Assembly: GCA_036346355.1 (NCBI GenBank)
Contig: CM070570.1
Coordinates: 45,523,592 to 45,587,591, forward strand
Length of the DNA stretch: 64,000 nt
DNA from: Rhipidocladum racemiflorum
Taxonomy: Eukaryota > Streptophyta > Magnoliopsida > Poales > Poaceae
Reading direction: 5' to 3'
This document shows positions 1-9,339 of the stretch, piece after piece (the stretch's first letter is position 1; each line of letters opens with the position of its first letter). The notes below the pieces were generated by a model. It saw only the letters and a list, made by a program, of their open reading frames with translations, ran no database searches and was not told the origin of the DNA. Position numbers and translations under genes: made by a program.

Positions 1-494
1 GCGAAACGAGGCCCACTCGGCTGCGGCGGCGGAATCCGAATTGGATTCGGATTGGGCAACGTGGCGCAACGGTGGCCGTTGGATCAAGATCCAACGGTGG
101 TGCGGTCGTGGCTGGGTCGGGCTTAAGTCCGGTTCGAGTCGGACTCGGACTCAAGTCTGACTCGGGTCGGACTCGGTCGGATGAACAGTACAAACCCACT
201 CGGCTAATTTCCAGCGATTTAATATTCAAATTAATTTCTAAAAATTCATTTAATTCAAGAAAAATAGCAAATTAATCAGAAAAATTCCAGAAAAATTCTG
301 AAAAATACTTTGAAACATTTTGGACTCAAATAAAATATTTCCAGCAAAATTTTATTTGTAACTTTTAATTCTGAAATTATTTAAAAAGGGAATAAATTCA
401 AATTAAATCCAAATAAATTCCAGAAAATTCCAAAAATTCAACAAAGTGCAAAATTTCATTTAAATTGATGAAAAGCAAAATTTGGGGTGTTACA
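1..494 (-). mobile_element. Chromovirus LTR, 3' copy, partial
   Basis: This is an incomplete LTR of a Ty3/gypsy chromovirus on the minus strand, continuing past the left edge. On the minus strand it starts TGTAACACCCC at 494 and matches, with divergence, the first ~490 bp of the LTR copies at 9340-12878 and 60121-63606. Shared text includes the CCGTTGGATC / GATCCAACGG palindrome near position 85. A purine tract lies immediately upstream on the minus strand, so this is the 3' LTR of the coding relic at 536-1664. Confidence 0.85.
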
Positions 495-507
495 AACCTC
501 CCCCCTT
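495..507 (-). other. Polypurine tract of chromovirus
   Basis: On the minus strand this reads as a purine run (AAGGGGGGAGGTT) directly abutting the TGTAACA start of the LTR. That is where plus-strand DNA priming occurs in LTR retrotransposons. It fixes the orientation of the element as minus. Confidence 0.7.
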
Positions 508-535
508 AACAGAATCTCGTCCCCGAGATTCAGGG

Positions 536-1664
536 CTAACTAAGGAATATGTTCGGAAATTCTTTCTTCAAATCCTCCTCGCGCTCCCAAGTCGCTTCGC
601 TCTCTACATGGTTGCTCCACTGAACTCTACATAAACGGGTCGACTTGTTTCTCGTCTCTCGATCCATGGTGTCCAGAATTTTCACGGGGTGCTCCCTGTA
701 AGTGAGATCCTCCTGCAGCTCTATTGATTCCAACGGTGTTTGCTCATCTGGTACTCAAAGACACTTCTTCAGTTGTGACACATGGGACACATCATGCACG
801 CCTGCCAACGACTGTGGTAACTCCAACTAGTAAGCAACTTCGCCTCTGTGGCTCAAAATCTTAAATGGTCCAACATATCGCGGTGTGAGTTTCCCTTTGA
901 CATGAAACCTCTTAACTCCCTTGAGAGGTGTAACCCTAAGGTACACGAAATCTTCCGGTTCAAAACTCAAGTCTCGGCGACGGTTATCCGCGTAAGTTTT
1001 CTGTCTTGACTGAGCTATCTTCAGTCTTTCCCAGATCAGAGCAATCTGCTCTTCGGCGTCTTGAAGAATGTCCGACCCAAAGACACGGTGTTCACCTGTC
1101 TCATTCCAATTCAATGGTGTCCGACAAGGTCGACCATACAGTGCCTCAAAAGGTGACATATGTAGACTGGCCTGATAACTGTTATTGTAGCTGAACTCGG
1201 CATACGGTAGACTCTTATCCCAAGAGGTTGCATAGGCTAATGCACAAGCTCTTAACATGTCCTCTAAAATCTGATTAACTCTTTCGGTCTGTCCATCCGT
1301 CTACGGATGATATGTTGTACTGAAGTTCAAACGGGTCCCCATGGCTTTATGCAGCTTATTCCAGAATCTTGAGGTAAATTGGGTACTTCGGTCTGAAACA
1401 ATCCTCTTTGGCACTCCGTGCAAACAGACGATCCTGGTCATGTACAACTCAACTAATTTATCTGCCGAGTAAGTGGTTTTTACTGGGATGAAATGGGCGA
1501 CCTTAGTCAAGCGATCCACTATAACCCATATGGAGTCATAACCTCCTTGAGTTTTAGGCAAACCGGTAATGAAGTCCATTCCGATTTCCTCCCATTTCTA
1601 CTTGGGTATCTTCAATGGTTGCAGCAATCCTGCTGGTCTCTGATGCATTGCTTTGACTCTCTAT
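536..1664 (-). pseudogene. Chromovirus integrase-chromodomain relic
   Basis: This is the C-terminal third of a Ty3/gypsy chromovirus Pol polyprotein. The integrase would insert the element's cDNA and the chromodomain would guide it to chromatin. In one minus-strand frame I read an integrase core beginning HQRPAGLLQPLKIP, the MDFITGLPKTQGG block, an Asp in IVSDRSTQF, a Glu in TDGQTERVNQ, the C-terminal GPFKIL block, and a chromodomain (CRVQWSNH...EATWEREEDLKKEFP). The frame holds together over 1.1 kb but is broken by four nonsense codons, near 1605, 1307, 827 and 756. Each fits a C:G to T:A change of a conserved codon (Trp, Gln, Gln, Arg). Upstream domains are missing: sequence changes abruptly near 1665. 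It is a dead, truncated copy. Confidence 0.9.
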
Positions 1665-1667
1665 TAT

Positions 1668-3204
1668 ATTTTTAACTTGTGTAGTTAGTATGTAATCATA
1701 TTAATTTAAATGAAAGTTTAAATTTAGTTCATTTGTCTTATTAATCATTAGAGAACAATTCATCATGTGTTGGTGGTGTTCATTGATTAATTAAGGACAA
1801 ATGGATAGTTCTTGAGTACAATGAAACATTTAGTTGCATCGATGTACTCAAGACACACTTAAATTCATTAAATTGATTTAGGTTGTGCTCCATCGATCGT
1901 AGAGGCATCCATTATGTGTTAATGGAGTGCAAGGATGATTAAGAAAACCATGTGTCTTGGACAAACTATTTTTATGAGTTATGATTGAGCTAGGTTAAGT
2001 CCAAGAGGTTGAGAAGAAGAGAAGAGAGGTTCATCAAGAGGAGATGAACAAGATGATGGAGCTGGGTGATGACCTTGAAGTGAAGATTATAAAGACTTCA
2101 AGGGATCTAGGTGACGATCCTGGGGAGAAGCAAAATGATCAAAGATCATTTAAGGCCCAAAGGGGATTGCTAGCATGCTGCAGCGCAAAGGTATAATTAG
2201 ATAGGCTAAGCATTTTCTTAGCTTTGTGTCTAGTATTTAGCATCGTACTATTAAGAGGGGTTGAGTATTTAGTTTGAACTTCATCTTATGGTGATAAACT
2301 CAATCTGGTCATTCGAGCTCAAAGTGTTCTTCTCATTTGGATTTTGCATGGAGCTAACTATTTGGTATGTGTCGCAAATGGGACGAGCTCATGCGTTGGC
2401 TTTTGCATGAAGCTCACTTTTGCATGTGTTGCATATGTTGAACTTCATGTTTGTTATTTAAAATCAAAATCTTAGTATTGCTTGAAGCTAAGTTTTCATG
2501 GGTTGCAAAAGGAGAGAGCTCAAGCAATTTGTGTTTAAGTGGTTTGCATGGAGCTAGAGAATTGCGTGTGGTGCAATTAAAGAGCTCATGCATTTGAGTT
2601 TGATTCAGTTGATACTTGCAAATTCATTGTGCAAATAAATGGGAGGTCTATGAGCCTGGATCCTGAGAGAGTAAGTGACTTGCACCTTGGTTTTTGTAAG
2701 TAGATTTGGTCGTGGTTTGACCATCACATGGCTAAGAGGATTAATCTCATAGACACCGAGATTTATTTTTTAATACATTTTTGCAAATATATCTTTAGTC
2801 GTTTGCGAATGGTGGTTTCACAAATTGGAGTTTGGTTTGGTTGTTGCATGAGGCTATGGATTTGCATGTGTTTCAAAAGGAAGATAGCTCATGCGTTGTG
2901 GTTTAATTATTTATTTGCAAACTTGTGCGAATGAATGGGAGGTCTTTGAGTCTAGATCCTGGAAGCATGTGACTTGCACCATGATTTTTGCAAGCTGATT
3001 TGGTCGTGGTTTGACCATCACATGGCTAAGAGGATTAATCTCATAGACATCGAGATTTATTTGCTTAATACGTTTTTGCGAATGTATTTTGAGTTGTTTG
3101 CAAAATGTGTTTTTGCAAATTGATTGAAGTTTGGTTGAAATTCTTTGAGCATGAGCTGAGTTGTTGCAAATGTGTTTTACAAGGTTGTGTGATCATGTGT
3201 TGAT
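1668..3204 (+). mobile_element. Copia (SIRE-like) LTR fragment
   Basis: No gene is seen here. The sequence has the style of the plus-strand SIRE-like LTR at 54694-56314: a 'gattaatta' segment after the start, and 'gtactattaagagggg' at about 2247, which closely resembles 54896-54910. The second half (from about 2340) consists of imperfect repeats around 'tttgcatg.agctc'. Neither terminus could be fixed. The left boundary is the junction with the dead chromovirus and the right boundary faces an oppositely oriented LTR fragment. Assignment to copia is inference from these short similarities. Confidence 0.45.
2641..3200 (+). repeat. Direct repeat, 296-bp period, two units
   Basis: The block starting 'gggaggtct' at 2641 recurs at 2937. 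The recurrence includes a near-identical stretch reading 'ttggtcgtggtttgacc', then 'gctaagaggattaatctc'. The two units diverge more in their second halves. A shorter partial copy of the unit end lies just before 2641. The array is part of the LTR-like region around it. Confidence 0.8.
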
Positions 3205-4882
3205 CATGAAAGATCGGAATAGCGATCAGAGGGGGGTGAATGATCCCAAAATAATTTTTCCCACCTCTTGAACAAATACCAACCAAATAAAGCACTGCTT
3301 GCAAAGAACGAAAGCTTAAGAAACAAAAATCAGCAAGAACAGTGTTCAGAAATAGCACGACCTCCAAAAGCAAAATAGATGAGATCTTGAAACTATCGAT
3401 CTAGTGACCATGCAACTTGGTAGATGTGATCCTTAGGATGTCAGGAACTTATTCCACCAATTGATTCGAGGAATGAACGTCAAAGTTCCGACCTTTTCCC
3501 AAGAAAAGGAGAATCGCACCAAGTTGATGCAAAAATTGAAATCTTCGATCTACACTTGCTCGTGGGATTTTAATTATCAAGATGGACTTGGATACCTTCC
3601 CACAAGTCACAGCAAACTAGGGATCACGAAGAGCAACTCCAAAAATTCAATCTACAAAGTTTTTTTCATGATGAACATAGAGATTGATTTCTCGTAAAAA
3701 CTTGAACCAAGGTTTCCTAGAGGATTGGGATATGATCTAAGTGAAGATTCATCCAATCAATCTCTCATTCTTGGCAACAAGAATCAAAAGCAAGTAGAAG
3801 GAGGGGAAGCAAATCCAAACTTGCGGAAATTAAATACGAGAATGTAAATACTGAATTTAAATTGCGTAAAGTAAAGACATAATGTAAATACGGAATTTAA
3901 ATTCAGAATTGAGAGAAAGGATCTTTGTATTTCTTTGGAAGATTTTACAAAACCTCACTTCATGTGGGCAAAGCTCAAAGGAGCAACCAAAATCTTCAAG
4001 AGGGGAGGCTACCCCTACCCCTCTATTTATAGTGTTTTATGATCAATTTCCACCCTTGGATGTGTTGCTTCAATCCTAAGATAACATCCAAGAACCAAGA
4101 TTTGATCCCCACACTTTCACTCATTGGGCTAACCCAAAACCCACTAACAACTGGGTTTTGACCAACTAGCTAACTTGGCCGCTACTCCAACTCTAAAAAT
4201 CAATAACCCAATGATTTCTAGACCTTGTAGCTCCAAGCCAGCATCCACAAGGTTCCTTGCCTCCTTGGACTGCACCCGTTGCGTCTCCGATCATCCTCCG
4301 GCGAACTTCCGGCCAACTTGAACCTCCGGTCATCCCGTTCCTAGTTCCAGCCATCCTCCACCTCACCACAACCACCAAACGAAGCCCTGCATCCACAAAA
4401 ATAAGAAAACCTTTCTTAGATCCAACATGAACCCAACGCATCAATTCGATCACTAATCGGAGTTAGTACGGCCTAGAACGGACCAAAACAATTCAACCGA
4501 GTACAAACACCATGTTTTCAATACAGCAGCAACCTTCCTGATTTTTTATTATTTTTTTTGTTGCTCAAATTAAAAAAAATTCAACACATAAATGATGCAT
4601 CTCAAAATTCTGTACAACTTTGATATAGAATACAAAATTTTTCGAGTAAGGAAAGACCTCCAAAAACATGAATTACTGCAAGCTGTCAAAGTAGGTCTAG
4701 CGCGAAAACCAAGGTCCGGCGCAAACGTGAAACTCTCTATTTTTTTGTCCAGCGCAAATGTGAAAACCTCTGTTCCTTGGTCCAGTGCAAATATGAAAAC
4801 CTCTGTTCTTTGGTCCGGCGCAAACGCGAAATCCTCTGTTGCTTGGTTCGGCGCAATTGGAAAAACTTCTGTTCCTTGGTCT
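3205..4882 (-). mobile_element. Copia-type LTR fragment, minus strand
   Basis: Read on the minus strand, this stretch ends near 3205-3240 with 'ttcacccccctctgatcg', the C-run signature at the end of many grass copia LTRs. It carries a TATA box about 800 bp earlier (4021-4032) and a tandem 33-bp array in the upstream part (4715-4887). The layout U3-repeat array, TATA, C-run is the same as in the other copia LTRs of this window. No primer-binding site follows at 3200, so it is either a 3' LTR or truncated. It continues for a short distance to the right of the Tat insertion, from 18682. Confidence 0.5.
4021..4032 (-). promoter_or_regulatory. TATA box of copia-type LTR
   Basis: The minus strand reads CTATAAATAGAG, followed by C-rich transcribed sequence running toward 3205. 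The position and sequence fit an LTR promoter. Confidence 0.55.
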
Positions 4883-4887
4883 GGCGT
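4715..4887 (+). repeat. 33-bp tandem array, interrupted by Tat insertion
   Basis: Units with consensus 'tccggcgcaaacgtgaaa' plus 'cctctgttccttgg' start at 4715, 4748, 4781, 4814, 4847 and 4880, an exact 33-bp period. The sixth unit is cut at 4887 by the Tat element and continues at 18682 on the other side. One more partial unit follows there. Confidence 0.95.
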
Positions 4888-4926
4888 TGTTGGAGATAAA
4901 CTTACCAGCTCCCGGAGGAAGGTTTC

Positions 4927-5193
4927 GTGTCCCGCGGGAGGTCTACGCCTCCCCGGGGGCATACCCCGCGGGAGTCTTCGTGTCCCGCGGGAGGTCTACG
5001 CCTCCCCGGGGGCCTACCTCGCGGGGAGTCCTCGTGTCCCGAGGACGGTCTACGCCTCCCCGGGGGCGTACCCCGCTGGGAGTCCTCGCGTCCCGAGGGC
5101 GATCTACGTCTCCCCGGAGGCATACCCCGCGGAGGTCCTCATACCCCGCGGGAGGTCTGCATCTCCCCGGGGGCATACCCCGCGGAAAGTCCC
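4927..5193 (+). repeat. 53-bp GC-rich repeat array in Tat LTR
   Basis: Five units start at 4927, 4980, 5034, 5088 and 5141. Each contains the near-palindromic blocks 'cccgcggg', 'ctccccgggg' and 'accccgcggg'. All three frames of both strands stay open across it, giving spurious ORFs rich in R, G and P. The same array recurs in the 3' LTR (17973-18240) and, unexpectedly, inside the element at 9254-9339 and 12879-12933. Confidence 0.95.
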
Positions 5194-5370
5194 CTCACGG
5201 GAGACTTGAGTGATGTCACCAAGTCCCCTGTGGGGCCCGGATGTCAGGGTCCACTCCCTCGAGACGGTCCCGTGGGACCCACTACTTCCCCGCCAGAATG
5301 ACTAAGATGCCCCTACTTAGGCTAGTCTAGTAGGGGTATAATGGTACTTTTATGTAACAGGCTGGGTGCC

Positions 5371-5377
5371 TATAAAT
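5371..5377 (+). promoter_or_regulatory. TATA box of Tat 5' LTR
   Basis: TATAAAT lies in the context 'gtgcctataaatacccaatg', downstream of the repeat array and about 255 bp before the LTR end. The same site occurs at 18417 in the 3' LTR. Confidence 0.7.
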
Positions 5378-5632
5378 ACCCAATGTAACCCCCTCATGTG
5401 AGGAGAGCTCTCATTGAATGCAAAACCAAACAACTGGAGTGTCCCTTGGGGAGTCTGGACAAGGGCACATCCCTCTACCCCCCGGGGAACACACCGACAG
5501 GAGTAGGGTGTCTTTCTTAAGCGCCCGAACCTGTATAAATCCTCGTGTCACATTTACTCTCGTGGACGACAGCCCGTGAAACGGCCGGCGTCCGCTCTCA
5601 TTTCCGTGTCTAGTTTCCGAACCTACGACACT

Positions 5633-5650
5633 TGGCGCCGTCCGTGGGGA
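5633..5650 (+). other. Primer-binding site of Tat element
   Basis: TGGCGCCGTCCGTGGGGA lies 2 bp after the LTR end. This tRNA-complementary motif is typical of Tat/Ogre-type plant gypsy elements. I did not determine which tRNA it pairs with. Confidence 0.8.
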
Positions 5651-5673
5651 GCGTAGCTAACTCGAACAAGGCT

Positions 5674-6624
5674 ATGGCTCCTCCCAAGAAAACTCAACAC
5701 AAGCCTCCGGCTTCGAAGCGCAAGGAGCATGAAGATGATCATCCTCCCCGACGGCACCCCCGGCACGCACCGTCCTCTGGGGTCGGTGCCATCTACCACG
5801 GAGAGAACATCCTACAAGTCTCAGGGCCTGAAGGCTCCTCATCTTCCCGGGCGCTGGCAGCTATGGTCCAAGGACCGGAAGCTCGGGGCACCCTTGCAGC
5901 CGCGGGGTCGAGAGCTCCAGAGCCAACCCTCGTTCCAGAGGCGTTGGACATCACTCAGTGGCAAGCCTTGGTGGAGGCCACCGCGAGGCAGACGGTGAAT
6001 TACATGATGTCCTCTTACCGTCCTCTCGGGGGGCCACTGCCTCCATCTCCGCTCCCGCCACCTCCCTCGGTCCAAGTGGCTACTGACCCGAGGGCACGTG
6101 GAGGTGCACCCTTCGCTTACGGAAGCGAGTATGTGGGGAACCCTTTCAATCTCCCCCCACTCGCCCACGCGGCGGTCTCAAGTGGGGCCCCTTTCTGGCC
6201 GCTTCGCCCGCCGAGTACGGAGTTTGTGGGGATTCCTCCTTTTTCATTGCAGTTCGCGCCACCGTCGCACCCTTCAAGGCATGATCTCGCGCCCCTATGT
6301 GCGGAGGCCCCGGGACCTCCCCTTCAAGATCCTCCTCCCGGGCAGGTGCGCCTGCACCCGGAGATGGTGAATCGGCTCCCATCGGCCAGGGCGGACTCGC
6401 AGCCTCGGGAGGCAACGTGGCCCATGGCGGAAGGAGACCCTACCAGGCCGAAGGTAACTGCACCCCAAGTGGCACGCCCGGGCAAGCAAAGAGGCCTACC
6501 CACAGCTGCTTCTGGGCTACCACAAGTCCCGAGGGACCCTCGCCCGGCCCAGCGAAGCCAGGTCGGAGGAAGAAGTATTCACTCTGCTTACACTGGGCAC
6601 GCCCTCCTCTCATGGCCACTGTAG
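5674..6624 (+). pseudogene. Tat gag, N-terminal part
   Basis: The open frame from the first ATG after the primer-binding site (MAPPKKTQHKPPASKRKEHE...) encodes a basic, then Pro/Ala-rich, low-complexity N-terminal Gag region. It ends at a stop at 6622-6624. The recognisable Gag capsid domain follows in a different frame from about 6641, with open sequence in both frames at the overlap. The likeliest reading is one original Gag broken by a frameshift around 6550-6625; two separate ORFs is the alternative. No catalytic motif is present here. Confidence 0.65.
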
Positions 6625-6640
6625 TCATGCGGCCAGGGGG

Positions 6641-8566
6641 TTGGGGGCGGAGTCCCGGGATTCTCGGCCTGCCCGAACCGCGTATCGACGAGGATACTCT
6701 CCTCCTGAACGCAGACGCCGTCAACGCCCTCGGGACTCCGGCTCCTCCAGTTCTGAAACTTCCTATCGTCACCACCACCGCCATGCAAGAACGCCTTCCC
6801 CTCGTGGGCGTGGTCGCGGAAGTGACCCCGGGACCGGAAACCCTCTCGCCCGAGGCATATCCGAAACGCCGTTCCGACACAAGTTTTGTCAGCCCAACAT
6901 TGGCCCATACGACGGGGATTCCGATCCCATGCAATTCATCGAGGTCTACGCCACGGCTATCCGCGCCGGGGGAGGCGGGGAGGTTGAGATGTGCAATTGC
7001 CTCCCGCTCTTCCTCTCGGGGACTGCCCGGTCATGGTTCTTCAACCAAAAAAGGGGCTCTATCCACTCTTGGGCTCAACTACGCGAAGAATTCAATGCAA
7101 ACTTTCAAGGAAGTTACAAACGTCCCTTGCTTCCCAACCAACTCTTCACCGTCAAGCAGCGGAAAGACGAGTCCACTCGGGACTTTCTCAAGCGCTTTTC
7201 CAGAGTGCGGAGCCAGGTGGCAGACGCCCCAGACTCCACGGTCATCAATGCGTGCAAAGAAGGGCTACTCCCGGGAGAGCTGAATCGGGCGCTTGGGAGA
7301 GATCCCCCAAGAACGACCCAACAACTCTTTGAGATCGTGGAGAAGTATGCCCGAGGGGAGGAGGATGACCTAGCCAAAAAAGGTCTCTTTCCACAATCTG
7401 GAGGCAACTCCCCTGTTAGGGGACCGAAAGGGTCTTCCAGGAGGAGCGAAGACCGGAGGGATCGCTCCAACAGGGGCCGCGACTCCAAAGTCCTCGCCGT
7501 GGCCGACGCCCCATCACGAGAGGATGGTTCTTCCAAAGGACCAAAGGAGGGTCCCAAACCCAAGGATCCTCGTGCTCGCGACAGGGGTCCTGATGAGAAG
7601 AAGGGCCACCAAGACCAAGGGGAAGGTCGTTGGTGCGCCTACCACAAAATGGGCGGGCACGATACAAACGAGTGCCGTCAATACGCCGCCGAGGTGGCGA
7701 AACTCCTTGAAAGGGGGCCTGAGCCACACCGCAGATCACCGCCCTGGCCTGCCGCCGCGGATGCCATGCCTCTTCAAGCAAATCATCCCGCGCCCGCGTT
7801 GCCCCCTGATGGACCTCCCCCGGGAGGGCCCCTGCAGGGTGGTGAACGGGAGCTTCCCTTCCAAGCGCCACAACGACAGGTGAAGGTCATAATGGGGGGC
7901 TCGGCCTACGGGCATGAATCTAAGCGGCAAAGAAAGGAATATGCGCGGGAAGTCAACGTGGTGGGGGTGGCCACCCGAAGCGTCCCACCCAAGTGGGCTA
8001 ACATCCCTTTGAGCTTCACGGCCGAGGACGCGAAGGACGTGAGGTTCCCCCATGATGATGCCCTCCTGGTGTCCGCCACGATATCCAATTGCGAAGTCTC
8101 TCGCATACTCGTTGATGGGGGAAGTTCCGCGGACATACTTTATCTTCGAGTGCTCAAGGAGTTATGGGAGTCACGGGGGGGCTACCACCCTGGCATCCTG
8201 CTCCCGTCAGACCGCCCCCTCACGGGCTTCATTCTGGGAAAATCTATCCAACCCCTGGGGAGGATCGAGCTCCTCGTGACCTTCGGGTCACGGGAAAACC
8301 ATCGCACGGAGGCGGTCAGGTTCAACGTCGTCGACGTCGAGTCACCGTTCAACGTCATCATGGGAAGGGTGACTCTCAATCGCTTATGTGCAGCAGTCCA
8401 TCAAAATTACCTATGCCTCAAGATACCGGGGCCTCGTGGAGTTATCACCGTGAGGGGCGACCAAGACTTGGCGCGACGCCTCTATCACAAGGAGACCACT
8501 CACTTTGATGAAGTCGATCTCCTCGAAGTGGGAGGTTCAGAAGAGACTGCGTCCCCCTTACCTTAA
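6641..8566 (+). CDS. Tat gag capsid-protease ORF
   Basis: This 641-codon open frame has no true ATG at its start; it is open further upstream, so it should join the preceding Gag segment. Domains in order: an Arg/Ser-rich linker; a retrotransposon Gag capsid domain at about residues 90-215 (MQFIEVYATAIRAGG, LFLSGTARSWF, STRDFLKRFSRVRSQV); a charged linker; a zinc-knuckle-like C-X2-H-X4-H-X4-C at about 331-345 (WCAYHKMGGHDTNEC); and an aspartic protease around residue 491 with active-site DGGSSADILY. Gag packages the RNA and the protease would cut Gag-Pol in the particle. The ORF ends at TAA before a short gap to the pol remnant. Gag-protease is the only long intact protein of the element. Confidence 0.85.
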   Translation: MGAESRDSRPARTAYRRGYSPPERRRRQRPRDSGSSSSETSYRHHHRHARTPSPRGRGRGSDPGTGNPLARGISETPFRHKFCQPNIGPYDGDSDPMQFIEVYATAIRAGGGGEVEMCNCLPLFLSGTARSWFFNQKRGSIHSWAQLREEFNANFQGSYKRPLLPNQLFTVKQRKDESTRDFLKRFSRVRSQVADAPDSTVINACKEGLLPGELNRALGRDPPRTTQQLFEIVEKYARGEEDDLAKKGLFPQSGGNSPVRGPKGSSRRSEDRRDRSNRGRDSKVLAVADAPSREDGSSKGPKEGPKPKDPRARDRGPDEKKGHQDQGEGRWCAYHKMGGHDTNECRQYAAEVAKLLERGPEPHRRSPPWPAAADAMPLQANHPAPALPPDGPPPGGPLQGGERELPFQAPQRQVKVIMGGSAYGHESKRQRKEYAREVNVVGVATRSVPPKWANIPLSFTAEDAKDVRFPHDDALLVSATISNCEVSRILVDGGSSADILYLRVLKELWESRGGYHPGILLPSDRPLTGFILGKSIQPLGRIELLVTFGSRENHRTEAVRFNVVDVESPFNVIMGRVTLNRLCAAVHQNYLCLKIPGPRGVITVRGDQDLARRLYHKETTHFDEVDLLEVGGSEETASPLP

Positions 8567-8575
8567 GGGGAGGTC

Positions 8576-9250
8576 ATGAGAGATGAGCCCCCTCGGCCGA
8601 AGTGCTCCCCGAAGCCTCGTCCCGAAGGAGGGCTAAGTGATACGCGTCTCCTCGGCCCGAACGATGAACACTTCGTTTGGGTCGGGGTTCAACTCTCAGA
8701 GTTGGCGAGAGAGGAACTCCTTGAGTTCCTGAGGACTAATGCGGACGCCTTTGCCTGGACACCAATCATAAAACACATTCAAGGAGAGGTCGAGGCGTAG
8801 GACAATATTGAGGCCCGAAGACTATTCCACAAGTCCAAGCCCTACCTCATCCTCGAAGGAAACCTGTACAAGAAAGGATCCTTCGCTCTGCTCAAATGCC
8901 TCTCGAGGGAGGAGGGTATTGCCCTCCTTCGAGAGGTACATGAAGGACTCTGCGGCTCACACGTTGCACCTAGAGCAACGGCGGTCAAGGCATTAAGACA
9001 AGGCTTCTACTGGCCTACTATGGTGCAAGACGCCATCGCTACGCTAGGAACCTATGAAGGGTGCCAAATGATGACCCCGGCTCACAACTCCCCCGCCGCA
9101 CCTCTACACCGAATTCTCGTCACATGGCCTTTAGCCCGGTGGGGCATGTACCTGCTCGGTCCATTCCCGCCGGCCAAGGGGGCTACAAGTATGCGGTGGC
9201 GGTGGATTACTTCACCAAGTGGGTTGAGGCGGAGCCGTTGGCATCAATCC
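8576..9250 (+). pseudogene. Tat pol remnant (RT start, integrase zinc finger)
   Basis: Two disconnected pieces of Pol survive. The first (8576-8795) holds the segment just before reverse transcriptase (VGVQLSELAREELLEFLRTN, then ADAFAWTP). It then jumps directly to late pol: the pre-integrase segment (LILEGNLYKKG), the integrase zinc-binding region (HEGLCGSH, then YEGCQ where C-x2-C is expected, one Cys lost), and the start of the core (GYKYAVAVDYFTKWVEAEPL). No reverse transcriptase catalytic motif or RNase H motif lies between. Frameshifts separate several pieces. The reading breaks off at about 9250, where LTR-type repeats begin. The protein cannot be functional. Confidence 0.85.
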
Positions 9251-9339
9251 TCATGTCCCGCGGGAGGTCTACGCCTCCCCGGGGGCATACCCCGCGGGAG
9301 GTCCACGCCTCCCCGGGGGCACACCCCGCGGGGAGTCCT
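9251..9339 (+). repeat. LTR-type 53-bp repeats inside the Tat body
   Basis: One and a half units of the 53-bp array of the Tat LTR ('cccgcgggaggtctacgcc') sit where the integrase core should be. The array continues seamlessly at 12879-12933 once the solo LTR and one copy of its 5-bp target duplication are removed. It marks the site of the internal deletion. Confidence 0.9.

Larger units (their letters stand above)
4888..5630 (+). repeat. 5' LTR of Tat element
   Basis: The LTR is 743 bp, starts TGTTGGAG and ends CCTACGACA. It contains five 53-54-bp GC-rich repeats in U3, a TATA box at 5371 and a short R-U5. The copy at 17936 differs by a 2-bp indel near the start and three substitutions in the last 75 bp. 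Confidence 0.97.

Noticed and set aside
1006..1194. Plus-strand ORF opposite the integrase relic
   Set aside because: Shadow of the minus-strand integrase frame.
4927..5193. Regular 53-bp repeats as a possible CRISPR-like array
   Set aside because: Units are contiguous without unique spacers, sit in an LTR of a plant retrotransposon, and recur in the other LTR.
4592..5301. Overlapping ORFs of 70-205 codons on both strands rich in R, G and P
   Set aside because: They translate the 53-bp GC-rich LTR array, occur identically in both LTRs and are open in nearly all frames. Composition explains them.
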